From Neodiprion pinetum (Eukaryota; Arthropoda; Insecta; Hymenoptera; Diprionidae): a stretch of DNA of 64,000 nucleotides. Shown here piece by piece: positions 42,497 to 64,000 of the stretch (positions are counted from its first letter, which is position 1; the number at the start of each line of letters is the position of its first letter). A program made the translations under genes and the position numbers. The stretch covers positions 20,494,037 to 20,558,036 of the forward strand of contig NC_060233.1 in NCBI RefSeq assembly GCF_021155775.2. Reading direction: 5' to 3'. Below the pieces are notes generated by a model that did no database searches, was not told the origin of the DNA, and saw nothing but the letters and a program-made list of their open reading frames with translations.

Positions 42497-45400
42497 TCAG
42501 TGCTCATCCAACACCGGTATCAGTTTTGTAACATGAAAGAGGTTTGATTCTGTTTTTCTGTGTCCGGTGTCGACTTCATAAATTGAATTGGAAATCCTTT
42601 TTTGTATTTTATATGGTCCAATCCTCAATTCATCCAGTTTCCTCCTATTTAGTCGATTTCCATTTTCCACGTAAACTCGGTCTCCCACGTTTAACTTTAA
42701 TTCTTTTCGATGCCGATCAAAATTTTCTTTATTATAGTTGTGAGACTTCATCGTGTTTTTTAAGGCTAGTTTTCTATCTCTTTTCAGATCATCATCTGTA
42801 CACTTTGATTTTAATTCCTGTGGTAGAATATTTACATTTTCGCCTTCCAGTAGGTATTTTGGAGCGAATTTTGTGATTGTGTGTTCTGTTTTGTTATATG
42901 CCTCTACACACTTTTGTGCGATGGTTGTCCACGCGATTTTTTTTTCACTTTCGTTTATTTTGCATCGTATTTTATTAATCAGGGTTTGGTTTAATCTTTC
43001 ATTGAGACCATTAGAAAATGGTGCATCAACAGCAGTGAAGACCATTTTGATGCTTTTCTCTTTTAGAAATTCCTTAAATTCTTTCGAATTTATGCCAGGA
43101 TACTGATCTGTTAATATCATGTTGATGTTGTAACTTTGTGTCACATTCTTGGTTAATTTTATAAAGTCATTGGAGTTTTGATTTCTTGATGTTAGAATAT
43201 AAGCGTATCTCGTAAAATGGTCAACGAGAAGATGTAGGTATTTTTTTGTTGAACGAGATCCACCAAAACCTCCAATGGTGTCAATAGATATAATTTCAAA
43301 AGGATATGACGCTGGCCCCAAGTGTGACATCAAACCATATTTAGATTTTTTTCTTGATTTGTTTTTTTTGCAAGTTTCACAAGTATCACAGATTTTTTTT
43401 ATGTTCTCAATGAGATTTTTCGCTGTATAAAATGGTGTTATTTTATTCAGCATTTGAGTTCTTCCAATATGGCAGTAAGTTTTGTGCACATTTTCTATCA
43501 GGTTTTTACTTAAGTCTTCTGATAATACGATTTTTTCTCTTTTTTTTGTCTTTTTGTAGTAAATTTCATTTTTTTTTGTCAGTTTGTTTTTATCACGTTG
43601 TATATTTAGATTTTTATTTTGGTCACTTTTTATATCTTCTAGATTTATTAAATTTATCACTTTTAGGAAATCTTCTGTGTCTTCATAAGGGTCTAGAACT
43701 GGATTCCTACTTAAGCAGTCTGCTTCTTGGTTTGATTTTCCTGGGTTATATTTTATTTTTAAATCATATTGGGATAAATAGTATGTCAAATCCCCTAGTT
43801 CTTCATCCGTTCTAGCCTTTATGTTCATGTGTTCCAAGGGTTTATGGTCGGTGTAGATTATGAATGTTTTTCCCATAAGCCAGTGCTGCCAGTACTTTAC
43901 GGCTTCTTTTATTGCCAAGCATTCAAGGTATATCGGTTTCTTTTTCTTTTGAGCCTCAGTTAATTTTCTTGAGAAATAAGCCACTGGCTTACTATCTCCA
44001 TTTTCATCTCTTTGTTTTAGCACAGCTCCCACTCCTTTGATGCTTGCATCTGTGTAAATATCAATTGGAACCTCTGGATCAAAAATTTTCAAGACTGGTT
44101 CCGAGCACATTAGTGATTTTATTCTATCAAACGATTCTTGACACTCTTCTGACCAGTTGAACTGTACGTCTTTTCTCAATAGGTTGTGTAATGGGTCCAG
44201 AATTATTGCAATATGTGGTATAAACTTGTGGTGAAAATTTATTTTTCCCAGAAATTGACGTATATTTTTTCTTGTTTCTGGGACTGGAAAATTTTTCACA
44301 GCCGTTAAATAATCTTTCAGAGGTTTTACTGAATTATTTTCTATTCTGTGACCTAAATAATTCGCATGATTATTTGCAAAGGTGCATTTTGAAAATTTTA
44401 GCCGGAACCCTTCAGTTAATATTGCCTCCAGCAATTTTGATAAGTGTGTTATATGTTCCTCAAAAGTTCTTGAAAAGACTATGATGTCATCTATAAAATT
44501 TACTGCAAAATCAGAGAGCTTGTATTTTCTTATGATGTTTCCCAATATTCTTTGAAAAATTGCTGGAGCTGTTTTGAGTCCGAATGGGAGGCAAGTCCAT
44601 TGGAAATGGCCCTCCTGTGTTATGAATGCAGTTTTGTGTCTATCTTGAATTTTCAGAGGAATTGACCAAAATGCAGAATTAATGTCCAACGTTGTAAAAT
44701 ATTTGCTGTTTACTGTTTTCACCATCAAATCTTCAATCAGTGGGAAGGGTTGTGATTGAGGGACAACGACTTTATTCAATTCTCTGAAGTCTATACATAA
44801 TCTTGATTTTCTTTCATCTTCTTTTTTATATGCCAGAGTAACTGGGGCAGCAAACGGGCTGTATGATTCTTCGATCAGTTTTTTTTCCAATAGTTTTGCT
44901 ATTTGATTCTCTATTTCTTTTCTATCTTCAATCGTGCATCTGTATGGACGTTTGTAACAATATTTATCTACCATTAGGTCGATATGGGCCTCATAATCCT
45001 TTACAGTGCCGACGTCATATTTGTCTTTAGCAAATACTGATCTGTGTTTATCTATCAATTTATCAATTTCTCGTTGTTGATGTAAACTTAAATGATTTAC
45101 TGAAATTTCAAATTCATTAGTGTTTATATGCTCGTTGAAATTTACTTCCCACTTGTTCATGTATTTGTTTTCTTGTTTTGATGCTTCCGAGTCTAAATAT
45201 TTTTTTTTTTCATGTTTGTCACCTAGTACATCAGGAATCTCGACATTTTTATTCTCTATATCTTCTTTATTGTTACGTTGTATGATCCTTAGATCTTCAT
45301 TTTGGATTAAATTGAAATTCTTGATGCAATCCAGACCGATTAGAAAATCATAATTAAAATTTTCATTATCTACAATAAAGATATCCATAGTTTTTTCAAT

Positions 45401-45619
45401 ATTGTAAATTTTTATTTTTAAAGTTACCATACCTTTTGTTTTCTTTACACCATTAATAGTTTTCAATTTTACCATTCCCATGTTTTCTGAATTTTTTTGT
45501 TTTATCTTCAATAATTTTGCATTAATTAATGATACATTTGAACCTGAATCATAAATTCCAGAAACTACTAGAGAATCATTCAATAGTAACTCGATTTTTA
45601 TTAATGGTGTTACTTCGAG
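42497..45619 (-). CDS. pol: Ty3/gypsy Pol: protease, RT, RNase H, integrase
   Basis: It is open for 1028 codons from the TTG at 45583, and 12 more from the frameshift site. Protease has YDSGS (D12), RT has IDFRELN and FIDD (363-366, phenylalanine for the usual tyrosine), and RNase H has YTDAS (D512). The integrase zinc domain is H700-x4-H705-x29-C735-x2-C738 and the core is D768, D826 and E862 (DD35E). A GPY-like IGPYKIQ segment follows and there is no chromodomain. All catalytic residues are present, so this copy could be active. Confidence 0.95.
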   Translation of the reverse strand, partial: LEVTPLIKIELLLNDSLVVSGIYDSGSNVSLINAKLLKIKQKNSENMGMVKLKTINGVKKTKGMVTLKIKIYNIEKTMDIFIVDNENFNYDFLIGLDCIKNFNLIQNEDLRIIQRNNKEDIENKNVEIPDVLGDKHEKKKYLDSEASKQENKYMNKWEVNFNEHINTNEFEISVNHLSLHQQREIDKLIDKHRSVFAKDKYDVGTVKDYEAHIDLMVDKYCYKRPYRCTIEDRKEIENQIAKLLEKKLIEESYSPFAAPVTLAYKKEDERKSRLCIDFRELNKVVVPQSQPFPLIEDLMVKTVNSKYFTTLDINSAFWSIPLKIQDRHKTAFITQEGHFQWTCLPFGLKTAPAIFQRILGNIIRKYKLSDFAVNFIDDIIVFSRTFEEHITHLSKLLEAILTEGFRLKFSKCTFANNHANYLGHRIENNSVKPLKDYLTAVKNFPVPETRKNIRQFLGKINFHHKFIPHIAIILDPLHNLLRKDVQFNWSEECQESFDRIKSLMCSEPVLKIFDPEVPIDIYTDASIKGVGAVLKQRDENGDSKPVAYFSRKLTEAQKKKKPIYLECLAIKEAVKYWQHWLMGKTFIIYTDHKPLEHMNIKARTDEELGDLTYYLSQYDLKIKYNPGKSNQEADCLSRNPVLDPYEDTEDFLKVINLINLEDIKSDQNKNLNIQRDKNKLTKKNEIYYKKTKKREKIVLSEDLSKNLIENVHKTYCHIGRTQMLNKITPFYTAKNLIENIKKICDTCETCKKNKSRKKSKYGLMSHLGPASYPFEIISIDTIGGFGGSRSTKKYLHLLVDHFTRYAYILTSRNQNSNDFIKLTKNVTQSYNINMILTDQYPGINSKEFKEFLKEKSIKMVFTAVDAPFSNGLNERLNQTLINKIRCKINESEKKIAWTTIAQKCVEAYNKTEHTITKFAPKYLLEGENVNILPQELKSKCTDDDLKRDRKLALKNTMKSHNYNKENFDRHRKELKLNVGDRVYVENGNRLNRRKLDELRIGPYKIQKRISNSIYEVDTGHRKTESNLFHVTKLIPVLDEH

Positions 45620-46749
45620 TTTTTTGGACTTTTTTCATTTAGTTCTATTTCTAACTCTGAATTATTGACATGTTTTATTAGTTCCGTCCTTTTGTTCTTT
45701 TCACTTCTTTCCCTAAACCAGCAAGTTGATTCAGGATGATAACGTTTACCTCTTTTCTCATCTTCACAGATTTGGCATGGTTTCTTTTCTTCAACTTTTT
45801 TGAATTTTCTATCAGCGTATTTTTCTTTTTTTTCCATTCTAATTCTGTCCACAAGATGTTCTAATTTACCAATTTCGTTGTAGAGATCTTCCGTTCCATG
45901 CAAAGTTTCTCTGTCAATTTTGTCGGACACGTGGTTTGGTAAGCCAACCGCTATAAGGTCTACTAGTGTCTCAGTATCTATCGATTTTCTTATTTCTAGT
46001 AACAATTTTTCTTTTTTCAGAGCGTAATCGAGCAAAGAGCCTGCTTGATATTTAAAAGCCATAGCGTATCTAATTGGAGACCACCCTTTATTTGCAAAAG
46101 TTTCACAAAAGTTTTTTTTCCACTTGCTCCATTCTGATTCCACTGTGAATTTCAGAATCATACAGCTATACCAATCTGCACTAGCTTTTTCAAGGAAAAA
46201 TTTTAAAATTTCAATTATTCTCCTGTCTTCTGTTACCATACAGCGTTCGCATTCTTTCTCAAATTCCTGTATCCATTGATGGGCATTTGAACTTTTTCCA
46301 TCAAATTTTCCGATCATAAAATCTTTTGCTATTTTCCCCAAGTTCTGAATTTCTGATTTTAGCTGTTTCTCTTCGAGCACTTTTTCCAATAATTTTTTTA
46401 TTGTTTCATCCGTAGTATTTTGTGCAGTTTCAACTACTACTTTTTCTGTAACATCCTCTAAATAGTAATCTCCAAATTGTAAATTTTCTTCTTCATCCAA
46501 ATATACTTTAGATAAATCTTCTGTTAAGCTAATCCACACTTTTCTATATTGGTGTCTCTTTGTTAGTGTCTTTTTTACCTTAGCGAATGTTTGTGTTGTT
46601 ATCAGCTCTTTGTGTAAATGTGTTGGTTGATATTCATCTGGCACGTCAAACGTGCGACCATCGGGTGTGCCAATTGAGATTAGGCATAATATTGTTGCCT
46701 TTCCATCTGCCGACCCCCTCATCTTGAAATCAAATCTTAGTTTTTCCAT
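45610..46749 (-). CDS. gag: Ty3/gypsy Gag, 379 residues, with an atypical knuckle
   Basis: The ATG at 46749 lies only 30 nt inside the 5' LTR. The middle part (about 150-300) has the retrotransposon capsid pattern (GKSSNAHQWIQEFEKECE; the ADWY block). The nucleocapsid has C325-x2-C328-x9-H338-x4-C343, wider than the usual C-x2-C-x4-H-x4-C. The basic C-terminus (NEKSPKNSK) overlaps the frameshift site. Confidence 0.9.
   Translation of the reverse strand: MEKLRFDFKMRGSADGKATILCLISIGTPDGRTFDVPDEYQPTHLHKELITTQTFAKVKKTLTKRHQYRKVWISLTEDLSKVYLDEEENLQFGDYYLEDVTEKVVVETAQNTTDETIKKLLEKVLEEKQLKSEIQNLGKIAKDFMIGKFDGKSSNAHQWIQEFEKECERCMVTEDRRIIEILKFFLEKASADWYSCMILKFTVESEWSKWKKNFCETFANKGWSPIRYAMAFKYQAGSLLDYALKKEKLLLEIRKSIDTETLVDLIAVGLPNHVSDKIDRETLHGTEDLYNEIGKLEHLVDRIRMEKKEKYADRKFKKVEEKKPCQICEDEKRGKRYHPESTCWFRERSEKNKRTELIKHVNNSELEIELNEKSPKNSK
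45619..45625 (-). promoter_or_regulatory. -1 ribosomal frameshift heptamer A AAA AAC
   Basis: The gag codons are CCA AAA AAC TCG AAG TAA: correct slippery phase, with the gag stop two codons later. Back-slipping enters the pol frame (CTC GAA GTA) with no stop before the protease. The heptamer is the same as in the first element. Confidence 0.8.
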
Positions 46750-46779
46750 TTTCTTGAAATATTTGCAGAAATGTTGTTT

Positions 46780-47169
46780 TGTAATATGTTTTTCCGTGTC
46801 CAGTTAGGTTAGAATCAAAAACTCAACTGTGTTTCTGTAAAAGTAGGAGATTTATTTACACTATGTATTTACACTATGTACAAAACTCACTAATAATCTT
46901 AGTTCTTACCTGTAAAAGTAAGAGAAACAACATTTAAAGCTTTTAATTTCTATATTTTAATTCTATGTAAAGGTCTCGTGATAACTGCTCTCTCCTTCGT
47001 TCAACCTTGTTGAATATTTTCATTTTGAATTTTTTCTCTCCAAATTTACCGGTCGTCTCCCCAAGCCCGTGCTCTACCGCGCCGTCGGTCGGTGGCCTTC
47101 GTCGGTGACGCGGCAGATTCAAAGCTTGAGAGAAGCACGACAGAAGTACACGCGTGTCGTGATTTTCTT

Positions 47170-47173
<4 letters not shown>
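46780..47173 (-). repeat. 5' LTR of the second gypsy element
   Basis: It is 394 bp and pairs with 42053-42446. The 30 nt between it and the gag ATG (46750-46779) read AAACAACATTTCTGC on the minus strand, not the TGG expected of a tRNA 3'-end primer site. Confidence 0.95.
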
Positions 47174-61007
<13,834 letters not shown>

Positions 61008-61465
61008 CAGGGTGTCCCTAAATTGAGGGACACGGACCAGCGAGCGTGATACCTGACTGAAATGCAACCGAGAATTTCTTTACCGGAACCTCGTCCGACG
61101 CATAGTTTTTGAATTATAAGCGATAGCGTTAGGCCAATCAGAGTGCACCATTTCATCTGGATTTGCCGCCACGGAAATTGCTGTTTTGTTCGCTGGGTGA
61201 ATTATTATTATTCGGTTACAAAGTAAATATCGGCACCTCCCCTCACTCGCTGTTGTACCCCTTCTCGAGCGCTGACCTCGGTATTGTTGCCGCGGCACAC
61301 GCTGCCGGCCGCACACCCACGGACGCACACTCGTGTGTGTGAAAATAAGCGAATGCCCAGCTCCACAATACTACGAAACACACATACACGAGTGAAAATA
61401 AAAATAAATCTCGAAATAAATCAGCGGATTTAAGATTTAATGTTATAAAACACTTCCAATCATCG
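61008..61465. mobile_element. CAGGGTGTCCC-ended dispersed repeat, copy 2
   Basis: It begins CAGGGTGTCCCTAAATTG within a TATAC tract and is 458 bp to ATCATCG, the same length as copy 1. A short patch after the first 18 bp differs (AGGGACACGGACCAGC for CCTCCCACGGACTAGC). It marks the right end of SatB. Confidence 0.65.
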
Positions 61466-61883
61466 ATGTATGCATAAAACTAGAGATTTTAGACGATTGA
61501 TATGCCGTTAGGGTTCATAATTAGTCATTCAATCAATCTGAATTATGCTTTCCGAACATTTTTTGTGTCTTTGCAACATAACTTTTCCACTAGTTTGAAA
61601 TTCATCATTGACATCCGATTTTTCAATAATGCGAGGGAACAACAACTCGCTGAATTGACGTGTCAATAGGTTTGTAAATCAATTACAATTCACCTGAGTT
61701 AACACAAAATAACTGAGTAAATGAGAATTCACTGAATCACTAAAAATGATAACTGAAATCATGAGAATTATTTGAGATATAAGTGAATTAGGAAGAGTTG
61801 TAATGAGTCAAGTTACTTTGAATAACTTTAGATTCGTGCCTCAATTTTATGTTTAGAGAGAAAAATAATTAAATTCAAATAAA
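61466..61883. other. Unassigned AT-rich spacer
   Basis: There is no frame, repeat end or RNA gene here. The GAATTCA/TGAATT composition resembles 22960-23400. Confidence 0.4.
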
Positions 61884-64000
61884 AAAGTAATTTTAAATCA
61901 AGAAGAAGAAAATTTTCAAATACCTGAATTCAAATGAAGCAATTTGAATTTAATAAATCTATCCGAATTTGAGGAGAAATAATAATTATTATTTGGACCA
62001 GAAAAATGAAGTCGAATTACATGAATAAATTCAATTAATTCAACTCAAAAAAATATGGTGTCATTCAAATTCCCAGTTATTTCCTCGTCGATTCAATGTG
62101 GGTCTGGAGTGGCAAGTAACGTTGAAATTGTTGAGATCAATGCTAGTGATGGCCACTTATCTGAGAATAATCGATGTATTGATTAATCGATTTCAACAAA
62201 ATAATCGGACACGGCTCGATTGAATTGGTAAAGATTAATCGATTTGGTAAATTTCTGCGTGTAGTCTTAATATGAGAAGAGATATTTTGATAATTCATAG
62301 TCTTATTCAAAATATTTTTAAGTTTGATAAATTTTGAGTAATTAATACCTAAACCACATACATCGATACTGTATTGCATCGTTCGTATGAGTAAACAAGC
62401 GGCTTAAGGCTGACCGTGAGCCAGCCCTCGAACTTCCCGTTTTCACACTGCAAATTCAAGGTTCATGGAACAAACAAATATTAATATCCAATTCCAATTT
62501 TCCAACTACGAATTCAGAGTCGTGATTGACGATTCAAAAGCCCTCGCATATCGTATTACATAAAAAAATATTACGATTGTTTTTATTTTGAACCACTAAT
62601 AATGGATCGACCATCATAAATTTTAGAAATCTGACCTTGGATCGGTCACTGATGACCGGAAAAATCTCCACTTACGCATTTCTACCAAAATCCGAATATT
62701 TTAAGATTTTGTTTCACCATGTGAGTTCGCCATTTCGAATTTTTCAAATCTAACCCCAGATTCGTGATCAGCGACCCCAAAATCCTCATGGTACCAATTT
62801 TCATTCAAATCCGTTAATCCATTCTCAATAATATGTAAATTTCCTTTTTTAAAAATTACCTCAATCAAAGACCTATCCGATGAGAGGGGATGCCAACAAG
62901 ATTTTTCATGAAAAAAAAAACTTCTAAACATCGAATTTAAAATCGAAAAGCGATGAGTCTCAGTATCCCTTCGTGCTTTTGCTGCCTATTTTGCGACAAA
63001 AAATGTATTTTATAGCCAGACAAATTAATGCTCGAATTAAATGGGATTTCGTAATTTCGACAATGCTTCATTTTACCTGGAAACATCTTTTCTTATACCC
63101 GGACATTGCCAAATTTTCGAAAGAAATTTCGATTATGTAGACAGAGAGAAGCATTTTAGGGCACAATATCCTTTCACGGCAAAGAAGGAATGAATTCAGA
63201 GACACGAAAATTTAGATAAACCAACTGAGTGATAAGTGAGTCATACCATACATTATTTCACTGAATAAATTATTGATTATTCGGAAAAGGTTAATTTTGC
63301 TAAATTCATGTTACATACTAGATTTATTCGCACTGTTTTCGGCAACACTCAATTGTTCCATAAATCAATTTACGGCGCTACAAATGTTATTGGATAAAAA
63401 AAATTCTCATGTTCTTCCCATTCGAAGTCACAAAAAATCGATGTACTCCAATTCCAGAAACATAATTAAGCCGCTTGTTTACTCACACGAACGATGCAAT
63501 ACAGTATCGATGTATGTGGTTCAAGTATTAATTACTCAAAATTTATCAAACTTAAAAATATTTTGAATAAGACTATGAATTATCAAAATATCTCTTCTGA
63601 TATTAAGACTACACGCAGAAATTTACCACATCGATTACCCTTTTACCGATCTTTACCAATTCAATCGAGCCGTGTCCGATTATTTTGTTGAAATCGATTA
63701 ATCAATACATCGATTATTCTCAGATAAGTGGCCATCACTAGCATTGATCTCAACAACTTCAACGTTACTTGCCACTTCAGACCCACATTGAATCGACGAG
63801 GAAATAACTGGGAATTTGAATGACACCATATTTTTTTGAGTTGAATCAATTGAATTTATTCATGTAATTCGACTTCATTTTTCTGGTCCAAATAATAATT
63901 ATTATTTCTCCTCAAATTCGGATAGATTTATTAAATTCAAATTGCTTCATTTGAATTCAGGTATTTGGAAATTTTCTTCTTCTTGATTTAAAATTACTTT
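61884..64000. repeat. Large inverted-repeat element, running off the window
   Basis: The left arm 61884-62406 and right arm 63468-64000 are inverse copies, with small differences including a roughly 10-bp insertion in the right arm near 63640. They meet around a 1061-bp spacer (62407-63467). The outer ends are not in the window, so no target duplication can be checked. The spacer has no gene. The arms contain a patch rich in ATCGAT/AATCGATT (62165-62245). It is probably a fold-back or long-TIR non-autonomous DNA transposon. Confidence 0.8.

Larger units (their letters stand above)
42053..47173 (-). mobile_element. Second Ty3/gypsy element, complete and open
   Basis: It is 5121 bp with 394-bp LTRs that differ at one site seen (GTAAGAG versus GTAGGAG), TG..CA ends and insertion in a TA tract (target duplication ambiguous). 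Gag and Pol are both free of stops and linked by a -1 frameshift heptamer. There is no third gene. Its leader is very short and shows no TGG primer site. Confidence 0.95.

Overview
This is an AT-rich, non-coding, repeat-dominated stretch of a eukaryotic nuclear genome, almost certainly an insect. The reasons are Ty3/gypsy elements without chromodomains, short introns, TATA plus TCAGT core promoters, and an insect-style deoxynucleoside kinase. A hymenopteran host is possible, but I infer that only from general appearance. I recognise no conserved single-copy host gene. 

Layout. (1) 241-21680 is a satellite array (SatA, monomer about 485 bp) broken by insertions. These are a Ty3/gypsy element (2214-10117), an unclassified TG..CA-ended element (12056-18927) that itself contains a long-TIR DNA transposon (13143-17192), and an LTR fragment (21681-22117). 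(2) 22118-27221 is repeat remnants and low-complexity sequence with no supported gene. (3) 27222-40319 is an accessory region with small TATA-driven genes, triplicated 75-bp exons and scrambled fragments of a Polinton/Maverick-type DNA polymerase B. Most of it lies in a near-perfect 12-kb palindrome that ends exactly at a 100-N gap, so an assembly fold-back is a serious possibility. (4) 40420-61007 is a second, related satellite (SatB, about 340 bp, with variable TA/TATAC tracts). It is interrupted by a fold-back repeat and by a second, fully open Ty3/gypsy element (42053-47173). (5) 61008-64000 holds a dispersed repeat and one large inverted-repeat element that runs off the window. 

The most notable object is the first Ty3/gypsy element (minus strand). 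It has 307-bp LTRs with two differences, a tRNA-Leu-like primer site, Gag, a -1 frameshift heptamer and Pol (protease, RT, RNase H, integrase). Downstream of integrase, where retrovirus-like elements keep env, it carries a deoxynucleoside kinase (dNK) with all key motifs. The dNK has no ATG. It is preceded by a 3' splice site, and a 57-nt phase-0 intron would remove the integrase stop codon and give an integrase-dNK fusion. Between the dNK and the 3' LTR, on the opposite strand, is a second cargo gene. It has two exons, and splicing completes a C2H2 finger next to a C4 finger. 

How the parts could work together (inference): the kinase would salvage deoxynucleosides to raise dNTP supply for reverse transcription, and the antisense zinc-finger protein would act as an accessory regulator. 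The satellite supplies the landing sites: two elements entered SatA at the same point of the monomer, making ATAT or ATAC target duplications.
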